In this document: positions 34,748-43,676 of the stretch, in pieces
How positions within the stretch are numbered: position 1 is the stretch's first letter
Layout: each line of letters begins with the position of its first letter
Assembly (NCBI GenBank): GCA_034189035.1
Contig: JAXHVA010000035.1
Coordinates: forward strand, 1-43,843
Length of the DNA: 43,843 bases
Direction: 5' to 3'
DNA from: JAUXFK01 sp034189035
Lineage (GTDB): Bacteria > Desulfobacterota > UBA8473
Notes under the pieces: generated by a model
The model's input: only the letters and a program-made list of their open reading frames with translations
Database searches by the model: none
Told to the model about the DNA's origin: nothing
Position numbers and translations under genes: made by a program

Positions 34748-34827
34748 TCAATTGGTCCCTGGTTATTGCAAGGATATTCGAAAGGTACTTCACTTCCTGC
34801 TATTAATATTTTTGACAATGATAGTTA

Positions 34828-35289
34828 ATGGCAAGAAGTACAAAGAGTTTTCATATCAAGTCCCTGAAAATATTTTCCTACTATGATACAGTTTATCTAA
34901 ACGCACGCAAGGACAGGGAACCAGGAAAATCATACAAAGAACCCGGGTATGATCCTCTTTTAGCCATACACATGATAGAAAAGGTTGAGCCCACTGACAG
35001 GGTATTCAATTTTTTCATGACTATTACTTTGAGAAGGCCTTTGATCAGAATTTTATTATTAATCAAAGTTGAGGTAGATTTTGTAGGATTTGCTGCAAGA
35101 TATGCGGCGGAAAAGATATAGACCCAGGACCAAAAGGTCATTGACAAGGAGGGAAACAATATAGCGTTGACCTTCAGCGCCATATCCGAACCTGAACTGG
35201 TCTCATGTATCCGTTCATTTGTGAATGAAGTGAAGGGAATCGGGCAGGATTTTCTGGATACTATTTACCCTTTCGCCCCATTACAATGA
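34828..35289 (+). pseudogene. Decayed WYL-domain transcriptional regulator (C-terminal part)
   Basis: The frame gives SLKIFSYYDTVYLNARKDREPGK and DPLLAIHMIEKVEPTDRVF, which match the WYL ligand-sensing domain. Then EVDFVGFAARYAAEKI is followed by an amber stop exactly where the family has Trp (TGG to TAG), and the same frame goes on TQDQKVIDKEGNNIALTF to the end of the WYL C-terminal extension. Between them, YYFEKAFDQNFIINQS reads in another frame, so two frameshifts are present. The N-terminal helix-turn-helix is missing. The 3' end overlaps the end of the convergent PHP gene by 25 bp. Confidence 0.72.
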
Positions 35290-35789
35290 CGATATAATTC
35301 CTCTAAATCGATCTCATTGTAATGCATACCGATCTCTCGAATCGAATGAGCATCACTATTTTTAAGTGTAATCAGATCGTATTTTTTTGCTATTTCTTTT
35401 ATCCTATCTTCTTGGAGTTGCCAGGCTGCGTTTTTGATTTCAATTCCATGGATATTACCACCCTTTTCTTTGATAAATTCAAAAAAGGATGTTCCAAAGA
35501 AGGGATGAGCACAGAATTTGAACACAGAATCATTCTCAAGGTATAATTCTACTATATGCTGTCTGTAAATGTTTATCTCCTGCCCTGGAATGATCACAAC
35601 CTCCCCAGGAAAATAGAGATCCACCATTTCTTTTACTCGATAGGCGTAATCCTTTTTATCATGATCCGTAATTGCAATTCCATCCAATCCTCGTTTCTTA
35701 ATCTGCTTTACAATCTTTCTTACCGTACCTATCCTGGGAACAGAGTCACCTGTTGACTCTAAACAATGGGTATGAAGATCGATCTTCAT
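35265..35789 (-). CDS. PHP-domain protein (putative metal-dependent phosphoesterase)
   Basis: This short PHP protein of about 174 aa has the metal motifs KIDLHTH at the start, GLDGIAITDHDK near residue 37, GQEINIY, FCAHPFFG and KNSDAHS near the end. All the usual His/Asp ligands of the PHP barrel appear. Such proteins hydrolyse phosphate esters such as nucleotides or histidinol phosphate, but stand-alone short ones have unknown substrates. The ATG at 35789 gives the canonical start; a TTG two codons upstream is also possible. It follows the dehydratase operon on the same strand after a strong hairpin. Confidence 0.88.
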   Translation of the reverse strand: MKIDLHTHCLESTGDSVPRIGTVRKIVKQIKKRGLDGIAITDHDKKDYAYRVKEMVDLYFPGEVVIIPGQEINIYRQHIVELYLENDSVFKFCAHPFFGTSFFEFIKEKGGNIHGIEIKNAAWQLQEDRIKEIAKKYDLITLKNSDAHSIREIGMHYNEIDLEELYRHCNGAKG

Positions 35790-35839
35790 CTTCAACTAGA
35801 CACACCTTTCTTCCTAGAAGTTAATCATCAGGAAAATGT

Positions 35840-35864
35840 ATCCCTCGTCTATATGACGAGGGAT
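35840..35864. terminator. Strong 10-bp hairpin after the dehydratase operon
   Basis: ATCCCTCGTC (35840-35849), loop TATAT, and GACGAGGGAT (35855-35864) make a perfect 10-bp stem. It lies downstream of the activase gene (minus strand) and upstream of the PHP gene. On the minus strand it is followed by ACATTTTCC, a weak U-run. It may terminate the dehydratase transcript or be a protein-binding palindrome. Confidence 0.55.
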
Positions 35865-36070
35865 TCTATGTCGGGATGATTACAATCTACTTTTATATAG
35901 TGCACACATTATATCCTGTATCCAGAAGTCTTAACAATCTTAATTTCTGGACTCAGGCTCTATGGCCAAAATAATAATTCACCTTGCAACAGCATAAAAC
36001 TCGCTTCGCTCAACAATATCGAGGGGCTTCAGCTATCTCCTAAATGGACACTCCCTTAATAAGACGGATA

Positions 36071-36847
36071 CTATACACGCTCAGAAGCAATAATCGCAGC
36101 TCCAAGGGCACCAACGATTTGAGGTTCTTTAGCAACTTTGAGCTTTATTTTCAGCCGCTCCTCAATAGCGCCTACAACACCTGCATTCTTGGCAACCCCA
36201 CCAGACATAACGACTTCTTCCTTTAAACCAACCTGCCCTATCATCCCCATAATACGCCTCGCAATTGCATGGGCAATCCCTGCTGCGATATCGGCCTTTT
36301 TGTGGCCTTGCGCAAATAGAGAGATGACCTCGGATTCAGCGAAGACAGTACACATACTACTGACCTCTACCTTGTTTTGTGAGGCAAAGTATAGCTTTCC
36401 CATATCATCAATATCAACTGACAATGCCGATGCCATGACCTCTAAAAAACGACCGGTTCCGGCAGCACATTTATCATTCATAACAAAGTTATTCACTATA
36501 CCACCCTCACCTATGCCTATTACCTTACTGTCCTGGCCACCTATATCAATGACAGTACGAGCCCTAGGGAAGAGCTTTCTGGCTCCTCTTGCATGGCATG
36601 TTATCTCTGTCACCTCAGAATCGGCATGAGAAATCGAGCTTCTTCCATAACCGGTTCCCAGGATATAGCGTATATCCTTCCGCTTCATACCCGCTGTTTT
36701 TAAAGCGTTCTCTAAGGATTCATCCGCAGCGCCCTGATAATAATGCCCGCTCCTTATAATGTCGAATGAGAGGATTTCTCCATCTCCGTTCAATATTACC
36801 GTCTTAGTGCACAGTGAACCTACATCCACACCGCTTACTATTGCCAT
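36071..36847 (-). CDS. 2-hydroxyacyl-CoA dehydratase activase (HgdC/BadF family)
   Basis: The 258-aa ASKHA-fold ATPase delivers low-potential electrons to its dehydratase or reductase. It has GVDVGSLCTKTVIL (phosphate 1), TVIDIGGQDSKVI (phosphate 2), NDKCAAGTGRFLE with the Cys that bridges the [4Fe-4S] cluster of the homodimer, MCTVFAESEVISL with a second cluster Cys, and VMSGGVAKNAGVV (adenosine site). Length and single-domain form match the activators of 2-hydroxyglutaryl-CoA and lactoyl-CoA dehydratases. It starts 5 bp after the upstream dehydratase subunit, so it is translated in the same operon. Confidence 0.94.
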   Translation of the reverse strand: MAIVSGVDVGSLCTKTVILNGDGEILSFDIIRSGHYYQGAADESLENALKTAGMKRKDIRYILGTGYGRSSISHADSEVTEITCHARGARKLFPRARTVIDIGGQDSKVIGIGEGGIVNNFVMNDKCAAGTGRFLEVMASALSVDIDDMGKLYFASQNKVEVSSMCTVFAESEVISLFAQGHKKADIAAGIAHAIARRIMGMIGQVGLKEEVVMSGGVAKNAGVVGAIEERLKIKLKVAKEPQIVGALGAAIIASERV

Positions 36848-36852
36848 TGTCT

Positions 36853-38124
36853 CTATTTCCTCTTTCTTCTTCCATCGATCATCTCGAATAATGCTTGGAG
36901 TCTTGTCTCTATTTGTGAGTCCGAAATCATGGCGGGATCGACCATGTCTCCCTCAATAATGACACCGGGAACTCCATATTTCTTCTCAATGGCATCGACT
37001 ACGTCCAACTGTGCGATGTTCATGGCCCTGCATGTCTTCGATGAAAACATAACCAATCCATCGAGTGAATAGTCTTCTATCAACTCTCCGATGAGATCTA
37101 CCGTACCATGAGGAGAGAATGAATATACAAGATGACTTTCCTGGCCGTAGTATAAATCCGTCCAGCACTCTACAGGATGTTCAGGATCGATCAGCTCAGG
37201 ATGGGGGAAGAATTCCCATGGATATCTTCCGCAAAGGCAAATTGCACCATTAGGTATAAACTTACGCATAAACTTGCCGAGAAAGGCCCACGGAAGCCAT
37301 CCATCCCAGTATAACCTGTATTTTTCTCCATCAGGTGCTACAGCTGGTATATTCTTTTCTCTTCTTTCCTGCAGTTCTTTAAGGAGTTTCTCATAGTATG
37401 TTATGCCTACAGGATTGCCCATCATATAGAAAACCGGTGCAATGCTCACACCATAGTCCCACAGAGTCCAGCGAGAGGGGATGTCCTTGAAGAACTCCCA
37501 ACATTCATTTCTCAGGGTAGCTACCTTCTTGAGGACACTGAGTATCTCACTCATTCGATCATAGTCGAAGGGTCTTCCGCAGACCTCTTCAAAAGTAGGT
37601 ATCACAAGCTCCTTATACTGTCTGTAGACGAACTCTCTGGCCCTAGGCAGGTCTTTCTTGTCTGTCACAAAAGGGAGGTCTATTGGCAATACGCGAACGT
37701 CGAATCTCCGATGGAGCCCCTCTGCATAGTGGGACATCTCAGGGCAAAGCCGTCCTGCGATCATCAAGTCGGGCATGGGAAGTATTGCATAAGGGTTTAT
37801 CGGTATCCCCCTGGCAACCGCCTCGCCCATTCCCATGTGAAGCCTGTGATATGAGCATGTATCGGGAAGATCACCTGTCTCTTCTGCTACCTTTAAGACC
37901 TCTTCCGCAGCGCCTATACCGCCACAGTACGAGGCATATCCTGCCATAAAGTGACATTTCATGCCCATTGCATAGGCAAATATGAATGAGGGAGCCGATG
38001 CCCATGCGACCATCTCTCCTCGTTCTTTAGCAGTCCTCAGGTTTGCCCAGTGTTCGGTTACCATCGGCCGAATATCATTCGTTGTTTGAAGTCTGTTTAT
38101 CTTGTACTTTCGCTCCATTTCCAT
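36853..38124 (-). CDS. 2-hydroxyacyl-CoA dehydratase / benzoyl-CoA reductase family subunit
   Basis: The 423-aa Fe-S subunit belongs to the HgdA/HgdB-BcrB/BcrC family. It has the conserved beginning GEMVAWASAPSFIFAYAMGMKCHFMAGYASYCG, then LPDTCSYHR and ILPMPDLMIAGRLCPEM; later segments include ICLCGRYPWEFFPHP and FSSKTCRAMNIAQLDVV. Several of these cysteines are likely cluster ligands. Its start overlaps the stop of the upstream subunit (TAATG), showing translational coupling. Only one activase is present, unlike the four-subunit benzoyl-CoA reductases, so a dehydratase that removes water from an (R)-2-hydroxyacyl-CoA is more likely. The substrate is unknown. Confidence 0.88.
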   Translation of the reverse strand: MEMERKYKINRLQTTNDIRPMVTEHWANLRTAKERGEMVAWASAPSFIFAYAMGMKCHFMAGYASYCGGIGAAEEVLKVAEETGDLPDTCSYHRLHMGMGEAVARGIPINPYAILPMPDLMIAGRLCPEMSHYAEGLHRRFDVRVLPIDLPFVTDKKDLPRAREFVYRQYKELVIPTFEEVCGRPFDYDRMSEILSVLKKVATLRNECWEFFKDIPSRWTLWDYGVSIAPVFYMMGNPVGITYYEKLLKELQERREKNIPAVAPDGEKYRLYWDGWLPWAFLGKFMRKFIPNGAICLCGRYPWEFFPHPELIDPEHPVECWTDLYYGQESHLVYSFSPHGTVDLIGELIEDYSLDGLVMFSSKTCRAMNIAQLDVVDAIEKKYGVPGVIIEGDMVDPAMISDSQIETRLQALFEMIDGRRKRK

Positions 38125-39266
38125 TATACACCTCCTATTATCTCTACAAAGGATTGCAATCTGGTCTTTACAGCTTCCATACTGATAACCTCATGTTCCA
38201 TCTCTATCAGCACCTCATTTACCCCCTCCTTTACCATCTTGCTTTTAAAATCGGGATAATAACACAAATGTGGCGGGCAGTACTTTACCAGGATACTGAT
38301 AATTCCTTTTGCATCACAGTCCCTCATCTTCTTGATCGCCTCGTCACCCCAGTGGATATCCCAAACCCCTTTGGTTGGGCATAGGGGGGTCTTTGTAAGG
38401 TACCGATCGACCAGGGCTTCTAATGGATTTCCGTTTAGTTTTACCGGATTGGCAAAGTATCTTGAGCCTACATAGAGATCATCATCAGGAAAGATCATCC
38501 CTAAGTCCTCTATAAGATCAAGGACGTCAAACTGGATTGTTTGACAAAGACAGCCTACGGGGATGACTTTTATCTTGTCTTTAACTGGTTCAACGGACTT
38601 TTTCTCAAGCTCTTCAATGAGTTCGGTTAACAGCTCATTACTGTCTTCCTTTGGCATCAACATAGTCGACCAAACGATCTGCATAACCTCTCTCGCCTTT
38701 AGTATCCCCGGTTTCTGTCTGCGGATTTCATAGATTCTTTCTAAAAGGCTACGATTCTTGTTGTAAATCTCGATACTTTTCTTGAGTTCATCGTCGCTTA
38801 TCTTGACCCCGGTGAACTCTTCTAAGGATGTCTTAAATGATTCCAAATCCCCTATTGCAAAATCTTTAGGTGCTTTTCCAGGATAGATAGCTGGGAGGTA
38901 AAGGCTCTTCTGATAAGCGGGTTTTACATTTCTCTCTATGATGAAGTAAGGTTCTCCAGACTGCAGGCACTGCCTTATGTGAAAGACCATCCCATCCATA
39001 AAGCTGAGTTTTCCTCTCACTGCGTCGTCGACAAAACTCCTTGTAATACCACAGTCATAAGGCGACACGTGGGCATACCCCCATGTCACCGATTCATTGC
39101 CTCTCCATATCACTACTGGGATCATACCTGCCGCATGTATCAGCTCTTCCGGGACATGCATTGGGAAGCATCCAATAATCTTTTTGTCTTTTTCTTCCTT
39201 AAGCCCCTCTACATAGGCATAAGGATTCGATGTGACCTCTACTATCTTTTCCATTGCCTTTTCCAT
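38124..39266 (-). CDS. 2-hydroxyacyl-CoA dehydratase / benzoyl-CoA reductase family subunit
   Basis: The second Fe-S subunit, about 380 aa, starts at ATG 39266 with AGGTGG 5 nt upstream; a longer frame to 39341 lacks a site. It shows GCFPMHVPEELIHAAGMIPV near the N-terminus, the family's CoA-substrate signature, then VSPYDCGITRSFVDDAV, IPVGCLCQTIQFDVLDLIEDLGM and ILVKYCPPHLCYYP, which contribute further cysteines. It is the first gene of the dehydratase operon. DeoB lies 138 bp upstream on the same strand, so the two may share a transcript, although their roles are unrelated. Confidence 0.88.
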   Translation of the reverse strand: MEKAMEKIVEVTSNPYAYVEGLKEEKDKKIIGCFPMHVPEELIHAAGMIPVVIWRGNESVTWGYAHVSPYDCGITRSFVDDAVRGKLSFMDGMVFHIRQCLQSGEPYFIIERNVKPAYQKSLYLPAIYPGKAPKDFAIGDLESFKTSLEEFTGVKISDDELKKSIEIYNKNRSLLERIYEIRRQKPGILKAREVMQIVWSTMLMPKEDSNELLTELIEELEKKSVEPVKDKIKVIPVGCLCQTIQFDVLDLIEDLGMIFPDDDLYVGSRYFANPVKLNGNPLEALVDRYLTKTPLCPTKGVWDIHWGDEAIKKMRDCDAKGIISILVKYCPPHLCYYPDFKSKMVKEGVNEVLIEMEHEVISMEAVKTRLQSFVEIIGGV

Positions 39267-39403
39267 ATTGTCCACCTTCCTCCTTTCTTTGTTAGAAATA
39301 AGTGACTCAAACGGAAACATCTCGATGGAAAACGCCCTCAATATGTTCTGATATTATGTATCGCTATGGTGTCTTCCTCTTTTGTTTCCCATAGATCAGT
39401 GAT

Positions 39404-40585
39404 TTACGCCATGATCTCTTCAAAAAAGCTCTTTCCATTCTCGATAGAATTTACACCGAATGCCGAAGCAATAGTCTGGCCCACATCGGCAAAGGTCTGT
39501 CTTGTACCCAGATGGCTTCCACAGCTATGGGATGGGTTGAATACTAGCAGGGGAATATACTCCCTCGAATGGTCGGTACCAAGTCTTGTCGGGTCGCATC
39601 CATGGTCAGCTGTAATAATTAACAGGTCGTCTTCAGTTAACACTTCTAAAATACCCGGAAGATTATCATCAAATTCCTTCAGACTTCTTGCATATCCTAT
39701 CACATCATTTCGATGCCCCCATATCATATCAAAATCGATCAGGTTTGTAATAATCAACCCCTCTTTTATACGTTTTAGCTCTCTCAATGTCTTTTTGATT
39801 CCATCAAGGTTGTTCTCAGTGGGAATGGTAAGAGTCAACCCTCTATTTGCGAATATATCACCGATTTTCCCTATACCGATCACAGGCAATCCAGCCTTTT
39901 TTATACGATCCAGAATCGTATCATATGGAGGAGGGATTGAATAATCTCTCCTTTGCTTTGTCCTTCGAAAATAACCGGGTTTTCCAATAAAGGGGCGGGC
40001 AATTACCCTTAAAACCCTGTAAGGATCGAGTATCTTACGTGCTGTCTCACAAATATCGTAGAGTTTACTCAGCGGGATAACATTTTTATGAGCGGCAATC
40101 TGGAATACACTGTCCGAGGATGTATAGATTATGGGCTTGCCTGTTCTGATGTGTTCCTCTCCCAGGTCTTCAATGATCTTTGTCCCTGAAGCCGGAATGT
40201 TGCCAATGACATCGAATCCTGTTGCTTCTTTGAACTTCTTAATAATCGCCTGAGGAAAACCATGAGGAAATACAGGGAAAGGGGAGTCAACAATAATACC
40301 GGCAAGCTCCCAGTGCCCAATCGTTGAGTCTTTTCCCTTAGAGGCCTCTGCCATCTTTCCAAAAAACGCAGTTGGAATAATGTCACTTCTTAAACCTTGT
40401 ATATCTTCTATAAGTCCCATTCCCATTGCCTCTAGATTAGGAAGGGTTAACCCCCCCAATTCCACGGCAATATTCTTTAGGGTATTACTTCCTAGGTCAC
40501 TATAATCTTCAGCATCAGGCAGTTCACCAATACCAACACTATCCAATACAATAAGAATAACTCGTTGTTTCGCACCTTTTGACAA
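39404..40585 (-). CDS. deoB: Phosphopentomutase
   Basis: The 393-aa alkaline-phosphatase-superfamily mutase interconverts (deoxy)ribose 1-phosphate and 5-phosphate in nucleoside salvage. It has ILIVLDSVGIGELPDAEDY (metal Asp), KDSTIGHWELAG with the phosphorylated Thr context, YTSSDSVFQIAAHKNVIP, and the C-terminal metal cluster LIITADHGCDPTRLGTDHSREYIPLLV. The length is that of DeoB. The start appears to be TTG at 40585; no ATG is available in frame nearby. It is divergent from the LptF/LptG gene across a 254-bp AT-rich spacer. Confidence 0.95.
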   Translation of the reverse strand: MSKGAKQRVILIVLDSVGIGELPDAEDYSDLGSNTLKNIAVELGGLTLPNLEAMGMGLIEDIQGLRSDIIPTAFFGKMAEASKGKDSTIGHWELAGIIVDSPFPVFPHGFPQAIIKKFKEATGFDVIGNIPASGTKIIEDLGEEHIRTGKPIIYTSSDSVFQIAAHKNVIPLSKLYDICETARKILDPYRVLRVIARPFIGKPGYFRRTKQRRDYSIPPPYDTILDRIKKAGLPVIGIGKIGDIFANRGLTLTIPTENNLDGIKKTLRELKRIKEGLIITNLIDFDMIWGHRNDVIGYARSLKEFDDNLPGILEVLTEDDLLIITADHGCDPTRLGTDHSREYIPLLVFNPSHSCGSHLGTRQTFADVGQTIASAFGVNSIENGKSFFEEIMA

Positions 40586-40839
40586 AATTAAACAAACAAC
40601 CCCCCTATAATTGAATAATAATACCTATAAAATTTGGAAATAATTTAGCCGCATCGAAGGACTAAATATAATGATTTATCTTCTTTACTAATTAAAAAGT
40701 AACATCTTCAAGCTTAAATTACAAGAGAAAACTTCTTTGAAGAAACACAAAATAATTTACAAAAACTACTTAATACGATACGATCAAAGCTTAATAACCC
40801 TAATTTAATACTTACTATTCAAAAGGTTTGGAGACGAAG
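40586..40839. other. Divergent AT-rich promoter region (deoB / LptF-LptG)
   Basis: No coding region is present. The stretch must contain promoters for both divergent genes. Several TATAAT-like sequences exist in this strongly AT-rich DNA, so I do not assign particular hexamers. Confidence 0.4.
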
Positions 40840-41916
40840 TTGACGATTCTGAACAGATACATAACAATAGAGTTTTTAAAGGTCTTCTTATTAAGCCTGA
40901 GCGCTTTTGTTGTAATCTACCTCATCGTAGATGTCCTTGAGAACATCAACCAGTTTCTTAAAAGAGATGTCCCCACCTCTTCAATTATAGAGTTCTTCCT
41001 ATTTAAAATACCCCCTATAGTTGTACAAGTAACCCCTGTTGCCACACTTCTATCATCTATCATAACTTTAGGAATCTTATCTCGGAACAGCGAGCTTATA
41101 GCTATAATGGCCAGTGGAATAAATATATACCGGATACTCGTCCTTGTCCTTGGGTTTTCTTTTTTAGTCAGTATCGTGTCACTTGTGGTCAATGAGTCAA
41201 TTGTTCCATATACAAATCAAAGGGTTAAATATATAGAAAATACAGAGTTAAAAAAGAAGAAACCTCTTATTTCTTTTAAACAGAACAGAATCTGGTATCG
41301 AAGTAAGAATGCTATATACAATATCGATCTATTCGATCCTACCCAAAATACGCTACAGGGCATAACCATTTTCTACTTTGATAGAGAATTCAACTTAATT
41401 CAGCGAATAGACGCAAGGACGGCAAAATGGATCAATAAGAAATGGCTCTTCCACAACGTTTCATCTAGATTCTTTGAAAATGGGAAAGAAATAAATATGG
41501 AAAAATGGGAGAGAAAAATCATCGCCTTGCCAGAGGTCGCTGACGACTTTAAGATTGTAGAAAAAAGCGCTGATGAAATGAGCTATAGAGGCCTCAAAAG
41601 CTATGTTAAAAAAATAAAAGCTGAAGGTTACGATGCAACCAAGTACCTGGTTGATTTACATGCAAAGCTGGCTTTCCCTTTTGCGAGTCTAATAATGTCA
41701 CTTATAGGAATACCCTTTGCTTTAAAGACGAAAAGGGAAAAGGGAATTATCAGCGGAGTTGGAATGAGTATACTAATAAGTTTTGGCTACTGGATTATGT
41801 TTTCATTGACACTATCTTTTGGACATGGTGGCATTCTACCTCCAATAGTCTCTGCCTGGATTTCCAATTTTACCTTCTTAATAATAGGAATCTTTATGTT
41901 GTTACATATGATTTAG
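40840..41916 (+). CDS. LptF/LptG family permease (YjgP/YjgQ)
   Basis: The inner-membrane protein of about 358 aa belongs to the LPS-export ABC transporter. Three N-terminal hydrophobic helices (about 14-36, 55-75, 95-120) precede a periplasmic jellyroll-like domain (about 125-265), and three helices follow (about 270-355). The beginning ILNRYITIEFLKVFLLSLSAF is characteristic of the family. Initiation is probably at TTG (40840), with GGAG 6 nt upstream; an earlier TTG at 40828 is possible. LptF and LptG are hard to distinguish by eye, and the usual second permease is not next to it. Its presence implies an outer membrane with LPS. Confidence 0.9.
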   Translation: MTILNRYITIEFLKVFLLSLSAFVVIYLIVDVLENINQFLKRDVPTSSIIEFFLFKIPPIVVQVTPVATLLSSIITLGILSRNSELIAIMASGINIYRILVLVLGFSFLVSIVSLVVNESIVPYTNQRVKYIENTELKKKKPLISFKQNRIWYRSKNAIYNIDLFDPTQNTLQGITIFYFDREFNLIQRIDARTAKWINKKWLFHNVSSRFFENGKEINMEKWERKIIALPEVADDFKIVEKSADEMSYRGLKSYVKKIKAEGYDATKYLVDLHAKLAFPFASLIMSLIGIPFALKTKREKGIISGVGMSILISFGYWIMFSLTLSFGHGGILPPIVSAWISNFTFLIIGIFMLLHMI

Positions 41917-41933
41917 GATAAGAGATATCCGCT

Positions 41934-41950
41934 TCTCCAAGAATTGGAGA
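41934..41950. terminator. Short hairpin after the LptF/LptG gene
   Basis: TCTCCAA, loop GAA, TTGGAGA make a 7-bp perfect stem 17 bp after the permease stop. No T-run follows, so termination is only a possibility. Confidence 0.3.
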
Positions 41951-41984
41951 GATCATTCCCTTCCCATCTTCTCTGGTATGAATA

Positions 41985-42842
41985 TAGGTGAGCTATCGAC
42001 GTCTTTGGAAGAAGGTGACCTCATAAGCCTCTCCTTCTTTGTAAAATATGTAATCATCTTCTGCCAACGGCCTCGCTTTTTCTTAAAATTCGACATTTTT
42101 TGCTAGGTCGGGAAATACAAAACCTACGGAAACACCTTCACCCCAGCAAAGAGTCTTTTCTGTACTATGCAGCATTTCTTCAACGGTTAACCCTTTCTTT
42201 TCAGCCAGATCCCTGACTGATGAATGAATGGATATTTCGTGTCTGAGTGCTCAGGGATCATGGATCGTGACAGCATTTTTTACTTGAGGCGTTTCCGCGC
42301 CGCTGTCCTTTCCTAAGTCATTTCATAAACTGTCTTTGCACAGAGCTCTCCACCTTATTTAGGTGGAGCCCTTTATAAAACAATTCGGGCATGCAACAAA
42401 AAAACTTCGAACACCACTCTTAAAAAAAAATCTTCATTTCATTAAACACGGCATGAAAGTACTATTCTCGACACAGGTCATGGGAAGGTTTAGTGCAACA
42501 ATCGAGTACTATTCCCAACGTTGGTGTCGTTTCCCGTATTTGTTCGTAGAGCTTCATGTTTTAACTGGCCGAGTACCGGCAAGGGTACAGCCTGCAAAGA
42601 ATATAGTTTCACAGTTAGGAGAAATTTTATAAATAAGTGTACTTTTTCGATGTTCCACGTTTTTCATATCTCAGAATGCGAGAATACTCCCTGTGATTTC
42701 TATTATCCATTCTCATAGCTTCCCTACGCATCTCCACATGTCGGCTGGATTTAATTGTGCCGGCAAACTTGGGCATAAAGCTGACAGAGGCTACACTCAA
42801 AGGCCCTTGATTCATCGGTTTTGTCCAGAGTATTATAGGCAT
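41985..42842 (-). pseudogene. Decayed CCG-domain Fe-S protein (HdrB/HdrD-like)
   Basis: Minus-strand frames give in order: FAGTIKSSRHVEMRREAM; NCETIFFAGCTLAGTRP; KLYEQIRETTPTLGIVLDCC followed by TKPSHDL; VACPNCF; HDP then a TGA where CCG proteins have Cys; and finally EISIHSSVRDLAEKKGLT and TLCWGEGVSVGFVFPDLAKN, where the family has CCG. These are the landmarks of two CCG (PF02754-type) modules of heterodisulfide-reductase-like proteins. Frameshifts and all three stop codons interrupt it, and several cluster cysteines are lost (TLCW for TLCC). It is a clear relic of an electron-transfer protein. Confidence 0.78.
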
Positions 42843-43071
42843 CGGCTATCTCCTTGGGTTGACCGTGTTTCTTGAAAAATACGCACTATTTTAGACAGAG
42901 TGTGCAATTGATACAGTTTTCAGAGATATTCCTTAACTAATGTATGAAGGCGTTGTTGCATAAGATCTTTAAGTATATTCTTTTCTGTCGAACTTGACTT
43001 TTCATTATTCGTATCCTTAAAAAAGGTTATTCTGGACCCCTTATAACCGAGACTTGAGGCCTTTTAGCCAG
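42843..43071. other. Gene-free stretch between two relics
   Basis: I see no coding region or clear repeats. It may hold further eroded parts of the CCG-domain or rhodanese genes. Confidence 0.4.
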
Positions 43072-43676
43072 TCACATAAGAGTTCTTACAGTAAGTTCTA
43101 CCGGCTTCAGCTGGGTTGATGTCAGCATCAGGCCCATACTCCATTCGTACCATGAGCCAACGTAATTCGTGTCGACCAGACACTTCTGGTGTAGAGCCGT
43201 GTCAGCCCCAAAATATGAAACAGAAGTTTTAAAAGTTGTTTCCGTAATCCCTTTGTAACAGGCTGACAACCACGCCTCATAAACGCCATTGAGAAATCGG
43301 ACATTTTCCACATCTGCATATAGTACAGCCCAGACTAGCCGGGCACCAGCTGTTGTTCTGTTACTATACACGACAACCTTAGTCTCTTTATCAATTCCCA
43401 TATAGGCAATTGCAGGCAGCAGAGATATATCCGGATAGAAGTTCTAATAATTTCTGGCCAGTATGTCATCGTGTGTCAAACCTTTTGCCGTATCCTCTTC
43501 TAGTGCAGTACTCCTTTCCAACCATACATCGGCAAGCATATCATTCTTCGACAGAATTAGATCATACTCGATCTCATCGGTCTTCATATGGACTGTTCCC
43601 GGGAAATAAGGTTTCCTAAATAAATCGTCAAAGCCTATTACTGGCAGTTTCATAACCACATGAGGCTCTAAAAATT
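43072..43676 (-). pseudogene. Decayed rhodanese-type sulfurtransferase
   Basis: In a single minus-strand frame, KLPVIGFDDLFRKPYF and ITHDD-like segments (GLTHDDILARNY) are followed by an amber codon at 43444-43446. The frame then continues NFYPDISLLPAIAYMGIDKETKVVVYSN, AGARLVWAVLYADVENVRFLNGVYEAWLSACYKG and finally VGSWYEWSMG. Conserved rhodanese features (VVVY...ARL.WAL.Y.GV..V..LNGG..AW, GSWYEW) are recognisable, but the catalytic Cys loop is absent and internal pieces are missing. It was probably a multi-domain thiosulfate sulfurtransferase. The upstream end abuts transposase sequence. Confidence 0.65.

Noticed and set aside
35094..35110. Amber codon in the WYL gene as possible pyrrolysine recoding
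   Set aside because: The family has Trp here (TGG to TAG), and the gene also has two frameshifts and no DNA-binding half, so ordinary decay explains it.
42240..42290. TGA at the Cys position of HDPC in the CCG-domain relic as possible selenocysteine
   Set aside because: TAA and TAG stops, frameshifts and loss of other cluster cysteines in the same gene point to a pseudogene; I also saw no obvious SECIS-like hairpin just downstream.
42363..42632. 89-codon plus-strand frame in the right-end relic zone
   Set aside because: It is the antisense shadow of the CCG-domain relic, whose minus-strand frames carry recognisable motifs.
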